Below, piece by piece: positions 1-8,795 of a DNA stretch of 64,000 nt. The DNA is taken from contig JAPKZO010000040.1 of the NCBI GenBank assembly GCA_026393755.1, positions 313,524 to 377,523 on the forward strand. The letters run 5' to 3'. The translations under genes were made by a program, and so were the position numbers. Position 1 is the stretch's first letter, and the number at the start of each line of letters is the position of its first letter. Below the pieces are notes generated by a model, which was given only the letters and a program-made list of their open reading frames with translations, was not told the origin of the DNA and did not search any database. This stretch comes from Acidobacteriota bacterium (lineage in GTDB: Bacteria; Acidobacteriota; Vicinamibacteria; Vicinamibacterales; JAKQTR01).

Positions 1-1369
1 CTGACGCCTCGGAGCGCCGCCGGTCGATCTCGGCCCGGCGCGTCATCACGGCCGCCGCGACCGCGCTGAGCACGGCGGGCTTCTCGACCACAAATCGCCG
101 GAATGCGTCGGCGGTCACCTCGACGAGCGCGCAATCTTCGACGGCCCGAACGGTCGCCGTGCGGGCGGCCCCGGTGAGCAGCGACATCTCGCCGAAGAAG
201 CCGCCCGCCTCGGTGACGGCGAGCGGGCGTCCATCCGGTTCGAGAACAATCTCGACCCGTCCGCTCGACACGACGAACATCGAGCTCCCCGGCGCATCCT
301 GCCGCACCACGACCTCGTCGGCCGCGTAGAGCCGCTGGTCGCACAGCGCGGCGAGCTCGAGGCGATCGGCGTCGGTGAGCGCGTGCAGCACGTCGACGTG
401 GGCCAGCGACGCCGCGATGAGCGGCGTTGTCTCGGGCGGACGCCCGGAGAGTTCCGCCCGTTCGTATTCAACCTGGATTGGCCATGGAATCTCGATGTTC
501 CGCCGGCGGAAGACGTACCAGATGGACGTCCGCACCTGGCTCTTGGCGGGGTCGTCGCGCGAATAGTCTTCGATCCAGAACCGGGCCCGATAGATCACCG
601 CCGACGGACCGAAATCCAGCAGCACGACATCGGGCGCGGGCGAGGCCAGCACCAGCGGAGCGTTCCGCATCGCCTCGGCAATCGCGGCCTTCACTTCGTT
701 GGGCGGCACCGCGTACGACGCGCCCACGTCGACCGACATTCGCGTCGGAATGATGGGCTCCGAAAAATTGACAATGGCTTCCTTCGACATCACGTTGTTC
801 GGCACGATGACGAAGGTCCCCACCTTGGTGCGCAGCTTCGTCGCCCGCCACGTGATCTCCTCGACGCGCCCCTCGTGATCGCCGACCTTGATCCACTGCC
901 CCGCCCGATACGGCTTCTCGGTCTGAATGGCGAGACCGGAGAAGGCGTTGCCCAGTGTGTCCTGAAGGGCAAAGCCCACGACGACCGCACCGACGGCCGA
1001 CGTGGTCAGGAACTTCTCCTGCAGCACGGACGTCGCCACGATCAGGAACAATCCGACGATGATCGCGTCCTGAACGATGTTGGGAAACCGGCCCGGGATC
1101 CGATCCTCGCGCAGCGGGTTGAGGGCGACGATCACGACGAGGTTGATGACGGCGAGCGCCGCCAGCAGGTTGTCGATGCCCCCGACGTCTGCGACCAGGT
1201 CGGCCGGGATCAGGCCGGCCACACGAAGGGCCGATCCGGCCAGCGACGCAAAACCGGCAATCAACGTCAGCAGCAGCTTCCGCTTGACGAGCCGGTTGAT
1301 GGTCACGACCCGGAGCGCGACTGCAAACGCAACCAGAACGATATCGGCAATGAGGTGCGACGTGAGCAT
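1..1369 (-). CDS. MscS-family mechanosensitive channel with C-terminal cyclic-nucleotide-binding domain (partial at window edge)
   Basis: This protein should be an inner-membrane small-conductance channel gated or modulated by a cyclic nucleotide. I read it on the minus strand from an ATG at 1369; it is still open at base 1, so the C-terminus is missing. The first ~120 residues are hydrophobic helices. They are followed by the MscS pore-helix motif (VGFALQDTLGNAFSGL, about residues 128-143) and the beta-domain (KVGDHEGRVEEI). From about residue 325 a CRP-type domain follows, with the phosphate-binding cassette FGEMSLLTGAARTATVRA near residue 390, including the conserved Glu and Arg. The start lies 11 bases after the M48 protease stop, and a nucleotide cyclase is further upstream in the same operon, so ligand synthesis and sensing are probably co-expressed. 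The family assignment is firm. Whether gating is by cAMP or cGMP is not visible. Confidence 0.88.
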   Translation of the reverse strand, partial: MLTSHLIADIVLVAFAVALRVVTINRLVKRKLLLTLIAGFASLAGSALRVAGLIPADLVADVGGIDNLLAALAVINLVVIVALNPLREDRIPGRFPNIVQDAIIVGLFLIVATSVLQEKFLTTSAVGAVVVGFALQDTLGNAFSGLAIQTEKPYRAGQWIKVGDHEGRVEEITWRATKLRTKVGTFVIVPNNVMSKEAIVNFSEPIIPTRMSVDVGASYAVPPNEVKAAIAEAMRNAPLVLASPAPDVVLLDFGPSAVIYRARFWIEDYSRDDPAKSQVRTSIWYVFRRRNIEIPWPIQVEYERAELSGRPPETTPLIAASLAHVDVLHALTDADRLELAALCDQRLYAADEVVVRQDAPGSSMFVVSSGRVEIVLEPDGRPLAVTEAGGFFGEMSLLTGAARTATVRAVEDCALVEVTADAFRRFVVEKPAVLSAVAAAVMTRRAEIDRRRSEAS

Positions 1370-1380
1370 CGACAAGGCGG

Positions 1381-2502
1381 CTACCTGAGCTTGCCGTCCG
1401 CTTTGAACTGCGCGATTTCGGCGGCCGTCAGCTTGACCACCACGATGGCCGGGTTGCCGCCGCCGGGAGCCCCGCGCTCGGTGTCCACTCCTCGTGATCC
1501 ACCCGATCCGGTCACCTGCGCCGACTTCTTCTCTTCGCCTCCCGGCTTCAGCAGGGACCCCAGACCGAAGCCTCGCTTCTTCGGGGGCGCTGCGTCTTCC
1601 TTCTTCGGCTCTTCCTTGGTTCCCCCAGCCAGGCCCGACGAGCCGGCCACGACCTGCGTAATCTCGGTCTGCGCCTTCGGCTGGTAGGTGATGAACGAGC
1701 GATACCGATCGGCCAGCACGACGGTCGACGTCAGTTTCTGGGCGACGATCATCTGGTCGAGCTTCTCGAGGCGCTCCTTCATCTCGGGATGCGAGGCGAA
1801 CAGGCCCTGCTTCTCGCTCGCGCCCTTGTTGCGCGCCGTCAGCGCAGCGAGGAAGCCGCCGAGTCCCTTCGGGTCGTAGCCGGCCTTGTTGGCCAGCACG
1901 ATGCCGAGCCGGTCGGACTCGAGCTCTTCACCGCGCGAGTATCCGGCATAGATCATGTTGTAGGCCTCGCCGGCGATCTTGTTGATGGCCGCCTTGGTCA
2001 GGCCGCCACCCGGTGCGAGCTCGAGACCCATATCCTTCAGCTTGGTGTTGCGGATGGCGTTGATGGTGTGCCGCTCGGTGACGTGAATCGCCTCGTGGGC
2101 GAGCACGCCCGCCAATTCGGCTTCGCTCCCCATCAGCGCGAGCGCCCCACGAGTGATGTGGATGAACCCGCCTGGCGCCGCGAAGGCATTGACGCCGTCG
2201 GTGTCGAGGATGATGAACTGCCACGCGATGCCCGGGCGCGTGCTGGCCTGCGTGACGACGGCCCCAACCAGAGCGACGTACTTGTGGACGGCCGGATCCT
2301 GCACCACGCCGTACCGCTGGCGCACCTTCTCGCTGACCGCAGCGCCGATCTGCTGCTCCTCATCTTCGCTGATCTTCAGGTCCATGATCTTCTTGCCGAC
2401 CTGGGCAGCCTTGCTCGCCTTGTCGAGGAAGCCGCCGATCTGGGCTGTCGCCGGAACCGCCACGATCAACATCAGCGCGCCTGTCAGCCATACCCGTCTC
2501 AT
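1381..2502 (-). CDS. M48-family zinc metalloprotease, exported
   Basis: This is a 373-residue secreted or periplasmic metallopeptidase of the M48 (Ste24/BepA/LoiP-like) family. A signal peptide is visible at residues 1-20, ending in a cleavable-looking PATAQ. The zinc motif HEAIH is near residue 137 and the third-ligand Glu lies in EELESD near residue 192. The core M48 domain covers about residues 45-260. It is followed by a low-complexity tail (Lys/Glu/Pro/Gly-rich, about 285-345) that is probably disordered. It overlaps the upstream cyclase by 4 bases (ATGA) and runs 11 bases from the downstream MscS-type channel, so translation is coupled. Related proteases degrade or chaperone envelope proteins. 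A role in turnover of the neighbouring channel or the CHASE2 sensor is an inference from position only. Confidence 0.9.
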   Translation of the reverse strand: MRRVWLTGALMLIVAVPATAQIGGFLDKASKAAQVGKKIMDLKISEDEEQQIGAAVSEKVRQRYGVVQDPAVHKYVALVGAVVTQASTRPGIAWQFIILDTDGVNAFAAPGGFIHITRGALALMGSEAELAGVLAHEAIHVTERHTINAIRNTKLKDMGLELAPGGGLTKAAINKIAGEAYNMIYAGYSRGEELESDRLGIVLANKAGYDPKGLGGFLAALTARNKGASEKQGLFASHPEMKERLEKLDQMIVAQKLTSTVVLADRYRSFITYQPKAQTEITQVVAGSSGLAGGTKEEPKKEDAAPPKKRGFGLGSLLKPGGEEKKSAQVTGSGGSRGVDTERGAPGGGNPAIVVVKLTAAEIAQFKADGKLR

Positions 2503-4514
2503 GAACGCCCCTCCTGCGATTGCTCCGCCGCGCGCGTGCCCGACGGCCGCACTTCGAAGATCGCCACTGCCTGGGTCTTTCCCTTCACGACGACGTCACC
2601 CAGTGTACGGAGATCATACTGGTGTTTGAGTTCCTTGACCGTACTTTCGCTGACAAGGATGGTGGTCCCGTACTGCTTATTCAGCGATTCGATCCGGGAT
2701 CCGAGATTGACGGCGTCGCCGATGACCGTATAGCTGCGCACCTGATCCGAGCCGATGGTGCCTGCGATCATCTCGCCTGTATTGACGCCGACGCCGGTCG
2801 CGATTTCGGGCAAGCCCGCCGCCTTCCACGCGGCGTTCAACTCCTTGAGCTTCGCCTGCATCGCCAGCGCCGCCTGCACCGCGTGATCGGCGTGTTCGTC
2901 GTCTGCGAGCGGCGCGCCGAACAACGCCATCACCATGTCGCCAACGAACTTGTCGAGCGTGCCCCGATGCTCGAACAGCACATCCACCATGGCCGAAAAG
3001 TACGCATTCAACTGTTCGACGACGGCCTCTGGCTGTCCGCGCTCGGTCATCGTCGTGAAGCCGCGGATGTCCGAGAACAGCACCGTCATATGGCGCCGCT
3101 TGCCGCCCAGTTCGGCGAGCGCGGGGTTCGCGAGCACCAGCGCGTACACATCGGGAGAGAGGTAGCGCGAAAAGAGCCGCTTCACGGCGCGCTTGTCCCG
3201 TCCCTCGACGAAGTACTGATAGCCGAGGCCGCCGACCACGGCGGTGATCCAGGCAATCCCTGGCTGGGCGAGGGGCCACCACTCACCGTGCGTGAAGGCC
3301 TGGAAGGCCACGGCGACCACGGTCGACAGCAGCAGCAGCGCGCACGGACCCGCCCAGCGCAACGGCAGGAACACGATGAGGAACGCAGTCACAATCGAGG
3401 CCGCCACCATCAGCGTCGTGCCGAGAACCTTCGGAGCCGGCTCGATGAACCGCGACGAGAGCAACTGGTCGATGACGGACGCGTGAATCTGCGGTCCCGG
3501 CATCTTGCCGCCGCTCGAAAAAGGCACGGCAAACACGTCGTGCAGCCCCGCGGCCGTCGTCCCGATGACGACGATCTTGTCGCGAAACAGCGCCGGCGAG
3601 ATTGAAGGTGCCGCGCCCCCGAGCTGCTCCTGCCTGGCGTAGAACAGGTCGTAGTACGAATATTGCTTGTAGGTGGTCCGTCTCCCGTCCTCGAGCACGG
3701 CCGGTCCGCGGAAGTCGATCAGCAGCCGTCTGGCGGTGCGACGTGGCTCCCTCTTGTCGAATGCCGGCAACACGTCGGTGACAAGCGGAATGTCGTGGGA
3801 CCCCACGATCACGCCTCGTCCCCCGGGCCTGGCGCTGGCGGGATCGAGTGAAGCGGCCACCATCCACCCGGCGGCAGACAGCGAGGGAACCAGGCGGCCG
3901 CCGTGATCGATGAATGTGACGGCACGCCGCACCGGCCCGTCCGAATCCAGCACGAAGTAGTTATGCCCAATCAGGCGTGCGGCGCGCGCGAGTTCGTCGT
4001 AGGGCAACTGCACGTCGGGCCGTGCCTCGAAGGGTCCAGAGGCGGGCGGGCTGCCCTTGGGGTCCCCGACCAGGCCCTCGAAGGTCGCGTCGGCAAGCAC
4101 GACGACGTTTCCTGCCTTGGCGACCGAGGCGGCAAACGCGCGGTCGGATTCCTGACCGGTCCAGATCGTGCTTCCGACGTCGAAGCCGGTCCGGCGGTCC
4201 CGTTCGGTGAAGAGCACGTCGAAGACAATCGTCCTGGCGCCGGCCGCCGCGAGGAAGTCGATCACGTCTGCGTGCACCAGTCTGGGCCAGGGCCAGCGCC
4301 CGACGAGCGGATCGAGGCGCCGGACGCTCACCTCGTCGATGGTGACCATGACGATGTCCTGGCTGGCTTTCGCGGGATCGGCGGCCCAGCGGACGCGCTG
4401 GTCGTACAGCTTCCATTCGAGCATGTCGACCAGCGGCAGGCGGCCGGCAGCCCACGAGAGCGCGGCGGCCACCGCGCCCACTGCCAGCGCCATCCAGAAC
4501 TTCCGGGACTTCAT
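2499..4514 (-). CDS. CHASE2-domain class III adenylate/guanylate cyclase
   Basis: This 671-residue membrane sensor makes a cyclic nucleotide from NTP. The N-terminal membrane anchor is at residues 7-25. An extracytoplasmic CHASE2 domain covers about 30-330 and three membrane helices lie at about 345-425. The cytoplasmic class III cyclase domain is at about 465-645. The catalytic metal-binding Asp residues are seen in LFSDIRGF (near 480) and FVGDMVMALFG, and the C1-type loop TVIGDAVNLGSR is near 600. It is first in an operon with the M48 protease (4-base overlap) and the cNMP-binding channel. A TATCCT box seven bases before the ATG suggests a leaderless or very short-leader transcript. Substrate choice between ATP and GTP cannot be fixed from reading alone. 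Confidence 0.92.
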   Translation of the reverse strand: MKSRKFWMALAVGAVAAALSWAAGRLPLVDMLEWKLYDQRVRWAADPAKASQDIVMVTIDEVSVRRLDPLVGRWPWPRLVHADVIDFLAAAGARTIVFDVLFTERDRRTGFDVGSTIWTGQESDRAFAASVAKAGNVVVLADATFEGLVGDPKGSPPASGPFEARPDVQLPYDELARAARLIGHNYFVLDSDGPVRRAVTFIDHGGRLVPSLSAAGWMVAASLDPASARPGGRGVIVGSHDIPLVTDVLPAFDKREPRRTARRLLIDFRGPAVLEDGRRTTYKQYSYYDLFYARQEQLGGAAPSISPALFRDKIVVIGTTAAGLHDVFAVPFSSGGKMPGPQIHASVIDQLLSSRFIEPAPKVLGTTLMVAASIVTAFLIVFLPLRWAGPCALLLLSTVVAVAFQAFTHGEWWPLAQPGIAWITAVVGGLGYQYFVEGRDKRAVKRLFSRYLSPDVYALVLANPALAELGGKRRHMTVLFSDIRGFTTMTERGQPEAVVEQLNAYFSAMVDVLFEHRGTLDKFVGDMVMALFGAPLADDEHADHAVQAALAMQAKLKELNAAWKAAGLPEIATGVGVNTGEMIAGTIGSDQVRSYTVIGDAVNLGSRIESLNKQYGTTILVSESTVKELKHQYDLRTLGDVVVKGKTQAVAIFEVRPSGTRAAEQSQEGRS

Positions 4515-4521
4515 CGACCAG

Positions 4522-4527
4522 AGGATA
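4522..4527 (-). promoter_or_regulatory. Candidate -10 box (TATCCT) for the cyclase operon
   Basis: On the minus strand the bases read TATCCT preceded by TGC, an extended -10 shape, and end seven bases before the ATG at 4514. A start site at the usual distance would fall on the start codon. I see no convincing -35 hexamer and no Shine-Dalgarno sequence. It is one of several genes in this window with this spacing. Confidence 0.4.
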
Positions 4528-4584
4528 GCAGAGAAACCGCGACATCATCGCCGAAGTCCGCGATCGCCAGGGCGGCGTCCCGGG

Positions 4585-5490
4585 TCAGCAGCGTCTCCGG
4601 CCCGCGGTCCCCGCGTGCGGCTGCCACGCGGCCAGTCGCCGTTCGAGCCCGCAGACCGTCGGCCGGCCAAGCGCGCGTGCAACTGCATCGAGGCGCTTCG
4701 TGAACAGCGCCAGTACGCGAAGCTGATGGTCGCGATTCTGATGGAGGAAGCCTGCCACCATCGCGGGACTGGAGGCCGCGACTCGCGTGAGTGACCGCCA
4801 CGACCCGCCCTTCAGAAGGTCGGCACCAGGCGCGCGCGCGCCCAGTCCGGCGGCCGCGAAGGCCAGGACGTGAGGCAATCCAATTCCTTCCGCCGCGAGC
4901 CGATCATGATCGCCCGCGTCCATCGCGATCGGAACGCCTCCGACCAGCCCGATCAGTTCGCGAGCGACGCGGCTGGCCCGCCGACCGGCCGGGCAGATGA
5001 CGACCCGCCGCCCCTTGAACAGGCCGGCATCCGACGACCCCCAGCCCTGGCCTTCTGTTCCGGCCAGCGGGTGCAGGCCAACGAAATCGAAGTCGGCCCG
5101 GTGCCGCGCGGCGGCCGCAATGACAGCCGCCTTGACGGTCGACGTGTCGCAGACGATGAGTCTGCGCCGGGACGAACGCCGATCCGTGAGCCTGGCGATG
5201 CGGGGCAGCAGGCGGATGGCCGTCTGCACGGGCACGGCCAGCACAACGACGTCCGATTCGCGCACCAGGATATCCAGCGCGCGGCACACGCGCGCGAATG
5301 GCCGGATCTTCGGGCCGAGCGACCGGTCGAGATCGAACACGCACACCGTGAGGGCCGGCCGCCGCCGGCTCAGGCACCGGACAATCGACCCGCCGATCTG
5401 TCCAGCGCCGATGATGCCAATGGCCGCGCCCTTCAGCAGGCGCGGGACTGTCGGACGTCGACTCTCGGCCGATCCCGGGCGGGTCGCCAT
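4585..5490 (-). CDS. tyrA: Prephenate dehydrogenase (TyrA family)
   Basis: This 301-residue enzyme is predicted to oxidise prephenate (or arogenate) with NAD(P) in tyrosine synthesis. The Rossmann dinucleotide motif GIIGAGQIGGS is at about residues 25-35. It is followed by the NAD-binding-domain strands (VVVLAVPVQTAIRLLP) and the family segment VGLHPLAGTEGQGWGSSDAGLF with the conserved His-Pro. The C-terminal helical dimerisation domain is present but short. The ATG at 5490 shares one base with the stop of the upstream chorismate mutase (TAATG), so the two consecutive steps chorismate to prephenate to hydroxyphenylpyruvate are translationally coupled. No ACT domain is seen, so feedback control by tyrosine through such a domain is not expected. 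Confidence 0.88.
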   Translation of the reverse strand: MATRPGSAESRRPTVPRLLKGAAIGIIGAGQIGGSIVRCLSRRRPALTVCVFDLDRSLGPKIRPFARVCRALDILVRESDVVVLAVPVQTAIRLLPRIARLTDRRSSRRRLIVCDTSTVKAAVIAAAARHRADFDFVGLHPLAGTEGQGWGSSDAGLFKGRRVVICPAGRRASRVARELIGLVGGVPIAMDAGDHDRLAAEGIGLPHVLAFAAAGLGARAPGADLLKGGSWRSLTRVAASSPAMVAGFLHQNRDHQLRVLALFTKRLDAVARALGRPTVCGLERRLAAWQPHAGTAGRRRC

Positions 5491-5861
5491 TACCAGAGGG
5501 TCTGCGGAAGATCAGGACGAAGCGACACGGCTTCGTCCAGATAGATGTGCTTGACCTGGCTGCGAGCCACGTCCATTTCGACGTGCAGCAGGACGCGGAC
5601 CACACGCGCCATGCCGCCGGGCACCTCGATTTCCTGGGCGTCGAGCAGCGGCACGTCGAGCCAGCCGAGGGCCCGGGCCGCCGCGGCCGGATACGTCGCG
5701 TTCAGATCGGTCGTGACCGTAAAGAAGGCCGATATGATCGCTGAAGCATCGAGGTGATTGGCCTCGCACATGGCGAGCAGCAGGCGTGTGGTGGCATTCT
5801 GGATGGCGTCGCGGGTGTTGGCGCTCACATTGATGGCGCCGCGGATACCTCGAACAGGCAC
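5490..5861 (-). CDS. aroH: Monofunctional chorismate mutase, AroH type
   Basis: This 123-residue trimeric-type chorismate mutase (Bacillus AroH is about 127 residues) converts chorismate to prephenate. The N-terminus VPVRGIRGAINV carries the conserved active-site Arg, and VVRVLLHVE holds the later Arg; the segment SAFFTVTTDLNATYPAAAAR is typical of the family. I chose the GTG at 5861 because AAAGGA lies seven bases upstream and the protein then begins exactly where the family begins. The open frame continues upstream to 6248, but that extension looks non-coding. It is the first gene of a two-gene unit with prephenate dehydrogenase (TAATG overlap). It diverges from the GcvT-family gene across a 204-base gap that should hold both promoters. 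Confidence 0.88.
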   Translation of the reverse strand: MPVRGIRGAINVSANTRDAIQNATTRLLLAMCEANHLDASAIISAFFTVTTDLNATYPAAAARALGWLDVPLLDAQEIEVPGGMARVVRVLLHVEMDVARSQVKHIYLDEAVSLRPDLPQTLW

Positions 5862-6065
5862 GTGACTTTCCTTTGTGGCTTGCGATGAGGTTGATCGCTG
5901 TCCTGTTGATCCTATCCGACATCGGAGCGGCGGTGAAGCCGTGGCGCACGGCGGGCATCGACGAGCGGCCGGAACCGCCCGGCTGCGCACCGAATCCGGT
6001 ATGCTGGTGTGTACTTGCGCCCGCGGGAACGCCGTGTGGCCCGTGATTGAGGAGAGGACAGCCCG

Positions 6066-7334
6066 ATGAGCACCGAGAAAAAGAAGACACCGTTGTGGGG
6101 CTGGCACGAAGAGCATCACGCCAATCTGGTCGAGTTCGGCGACTACATCATGCCCGTCTGGTATGCCAGCGCCAGAGACGAACACATGGCCGTCATCGCC
6201 GGCGCCGGGCTGTTCGACACCAGCCACATGGCCGTGGTGCGCGTCCACGGCCCGGGCTCGTTCGACCTGCTCCAGTGGTGCTTCACCCGGAATCTGCTCT
6301 CATGCGTCGGCAAGGACAACGCCCCCATCACGCCGGGCAAGTGCGTCTACGGCGCGTTCCTCGATGCGCGGGGCAATGCCGTCGACGACAGCATCGTGTA
6401 CAAGGTCACCGACGAGGAGTACGTGGTCGTCGTCAACGCGGGGATGGGAGGCGTCGTTGCCGCCCACCTGGACGCGAGCAAGAAGGACCTCGATGTCCGC
6501 TGCGTGGACATGACGGACAAGCTCGGGAAGATCGATATCCAGGGGCCGGCGGCGATCAGGATCATGCAGAAGGTCTTAAAGGCGCCGGACGCCACATTCG
6601 ACAAGCTGACGTACTTCTCGTTCAAGGGCCACTTCGACCCGAGATCCGGGTTCGCCGCGGACGCCCAGTTCCTGGACGGGACGCCCATGCTGCTCTCTCG
6701 ATCCGGATACACCGGCGAGGTGGGGTTCGAGATCTTCGTGGGGCGCGAACACAACGTCAGAATCTGGGAACTGCTGATGGACGCCGGCAAAGACCTCGGC
6801 CTCATCGCTTGCGGCCTGGCGGCCAGGGACTCGCTGCGAACCGGCGCGGTGCTGCCGCTCTCACATCAGGACATCGGCCGCTGGACCTACGTCCATCATC
6901 CGTGGCCATTTGCCCTGCCCTTCAATCAGGCGGGCGACGGATTCACGAAGGCGTTTCTGGGATCGGCGGCACTGGAGAAAGCGATCGACGCCCCGTACAC
7001 CCTCACCTTCGTCGGCAACGATCTGCGGAAGATCGACGCGCACGAAGCAGTCGTGCGCGACATGGAGGGGCGTGAGATCGGCACGGTCCTTACGTGCGCG
7101 ACCGACATGGCCATCGGGCGCCACGAGGGCAGGATTTACAGCGTGGCGTCGCCCGACAAGCCAGCGGGGCTCGCGATCAGGGGCTTGAGCTGCGGGTTCA
7201 TCAAGGTTCACGCGAACCTGAGGCCGGGAACCGCCGTCGAGTTGAAGGACAGCAAGCGGTCGATTCGGGTGTCGATTGAATCCGACGTCCGTCCGGACCG
7301 GACCGCGCGCAAGGCGTTGAAGAATTTTCTCTAG
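6066..7334 (+). CDS. GcvT-family aminomethyltransferase-like protein, stand-alone
   Basis: This 422-residue protein of the glycine-cleavage T-protein fold binds tetrahydrofolate and moves one-carbon units. Visible family motifs are YGAFLDARGNAVDDS (with the catalytic-region Asp pair, about residue 105), SRSGYTGEVGFEIFV (about 215) and AARDSLRTGAVLPLSHQDI (about 260). In the last of these the usual glycine-cleavage sequence REAG...LYGNDI is altered. A GAGGAGAGGA ribosome-binding site precedes the ATG. No gcvH or gcvP is nearby. A dedicated demethylase role (DmdA, sarcosine or dimethylglycine type) is therefore as likely as glycine cleavage. The final 134 bases are also covered by the convergent exchanger gene's frame. 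Confidence 0.8.
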   Translation: MSTEKKKTPLWGWHEEHHANLVEFGDYIMPVWYASARDEHMAVIAGAGLFDTSHMAVVRVHGPGSFDLLQWCFTRNLLSCVGKDNAPITPGKCVYGAFLDARGNAVDDSIVYKVTDEEYVVVVNAGMGGVVAAHLDASKKDLDVRCVDMTDKLGKIDIQGPAAIRIMQKVLKAPDATFDKLTYFSFKGHFDPRSGFAADAQFLDGTPMLLSRSGYTGEVGFEIFVGREHNVRIWELLMDAGKDLGLIACGLAARDSLRTGAVLPLSHQDIGRWTYVHHPWPFALPFNQAGDGFTKAFLGSAALEKAIDAPYTLTFVGNDLRKIDAHEAVVRDMEGREIGTVLTCATDMAIGRHEGRIYSVASPDKPAGLAIRGLSCGFIKVHANLRPGTAVELKDSKRSIRVSIESDVRPDRTARKALKNFL

Positions 7335-8682
7335 ACCGCTTCTCGGCTGTGAGCCTCCATTCACAGGTCTGGCAGATCTCCAGTTTGCCTGCTGCCGCGC
7401 GATCGCGGCCGGAAGTGGAGGTGGTTGCTGGTTCAGCCCGGCCCGGGGCGGCCTGCTTCCCCCTGGCGACTCGGACCCGTACGCCCTCGCGCAGCCGCAG
7501 CAGATGCGAGGGTGTCGCGAGGAACAGGGCGGCTGCGGCCGTCAGGTACAGCACGGCAAACATCATCTGATTGGTTGGGGCGCCGACGACGGCCGCCGCC
7601 GACGTTCCGACAAGCCGCGGCAACAGCAACTGACCGGCAAACAGGCTGAACAGCAGGACCGCGCCGCTCGGCGACAAGCGAAGCCGCGACAGCAGCACGA
7701 CGCCGAGCGCCGACTGCGCCGCGGTCAGGAAGATCTCGTTCATCTGCAGGGAGCCCATCGGGATGGGATGGTCGAGCGACCCGTGCGACAGCGCAAACAC
7801 GCCCGGAATCATGCCGACCAGCAGCGTCCATTGGTTCAACTTCGACGACAGCAGGCTGCCAAGCGCAAGGTTGGCCTGGCCACGCCAGGCAAACACGAGC
7901 GCGACGACGAACTCGGGCGCCTCCGACGCGATCGGCGCCAACCACTGCACCAGCAGGAACTCGTTGATGCCGACCTGTTTGCCGGTGGCAATCAGGCCTT
8001 CACAGAAGCTCTCTGCGTTCAGCACGATGGCGCCGGCCGCCAGCACGAACAGGCTGGCGGTGACCACCCGTCTGGGCCGTTTGGCCAGCGCGATGATCGC
8101 CGCAGCCGGCCCGATCGCGCGCGGCTCCTCGCAGGGGCGTTTCGCGGCGACGATGATGTACCACGTGTAGAGGCTGAGAAAGACGAATCCATCGAGTATG
8201 GTCAGGCGGCCCTTGAGGGGAATGAGAAAAGCGTAGGCTGTTGCCAGGCCGAGAAACAGCAGTTCGGTTCGCCGATCAGCGGTCAGTCTGATGACGCGGC
8301 GAAACCGGATCCAGACGATGGCGGCGACCGCGCCCCACGCCACGCCGATGAGCAGGCGGTTGGCGCCGGTCATGTTGGCGACGGCGTACTGGGCGTACCC
8401 GCCGGCCGGGTCCTTTCCCGCGCTCCAGGTGAAGTACATGTCGACCGCGTACTCTGGCAGCACGGCGACCAAGGCGACCACGGCCAGCGCGAGCGCCTGC
8501 GAAATGTCGGCCTGGGCCGCCTCGCACGCCCACAACAAGATGAAGGAGGCGCCCAGAATGGCCGTTCCAGACACGGCCGCGGCCGCCATGGGCGACGGCT
8601 GTATGCCGGAAAGCCGAAGCACGACGCCTGGGAGGATGGCGGAGGCCGCCGCAAGATACGGAACGAGTTGGCGGAGTCGCAT
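7201..8682 (-). CDS. Cation exchanger of the Ca2+/cation antiporter (CaCA) type
   Basis: This polytopic membrane protein has about 11 hydrophobic segments in two halves. Each half has a CaCA alpha-repeat-like motif: LVAVLPEYAVDMYF...ANMTGANR in the first and ASEAPEFVVALVFAWRGQANLALGS in the second. The conserved acidic residue after Pro is present in both, as expected for Na+/Ca2+ or H+/cation exchange. The membrane part ends near residue 405. The last ~90 residues are Arg/Ser/Thr-rich with several Cys and do not look like a domain. The stop lies inside the convergent gcvT-like gene, a 134-base antisense overlap, so either this tail is real but unconserved or a frameshift has removed an earlier stop. 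The start at 8682 diverges from the SSS symporter. Confidence 0.72.
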   Translation of the reverse strand: MRLRQLVPYLAAASAILPGVVLRLSGIQPSPMAAAAVSGTAILGASFILLWACEAAQADISQALALAVVALVAVLPEYAVDMYFTWSAGKDPAGGYAQYAVANMTGANRLLIGVAWGAVAAIVWIRFRRVIRLTADRRTELLFLGLATAYAFLIPLKGRLTILDGFVFLSLYTWYIIVAAKRPCEEPRAIGPAAAIIALAKRPRRVVTASLFVLAAGAIVLNAESFCEGLIATGKQVGINEFLLVQWLAPIASEAPEFVVALVFAWRGQANLALGSLLSSKLNQWTLLVGMIPGVFALSHGSLDHPIPMGSLQMNEIFLTAAQSALGVVLLSRLRLSPSGAVLLFSLFAGQLLLPRLVGTSAAAVVGAPTNQMMFAVLYLTAAAALFLATPSHLLRLREGVRVRVARGKQAAPGRAEPATTSTSGRDRAAAGKLEICQTCEWRLTAEKRSRENSSTPCARSGPDGRRIQSTPESTACCPSTRRRFPASGSREP

Positions 8683-8795
8683 CGATGCCAGTTCCTACTG
8701 TACCATCTGACCTGCCGCGGCGCGTTGCCGCCTTACTCAATCCGTCCCGGAGAGCGCATGACAATCGGCAGATCGACAGGGCGGAGGCTCCCGAC

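Noticed and set aside
383..1687. Long plus-strand open frame (434 codons) opposite the channel and protease genes
   Set aside because: It is His/Arg/Asp-rich without domains and lies antisense to two genes with clear motifs; typical GC-rich shadow frame.
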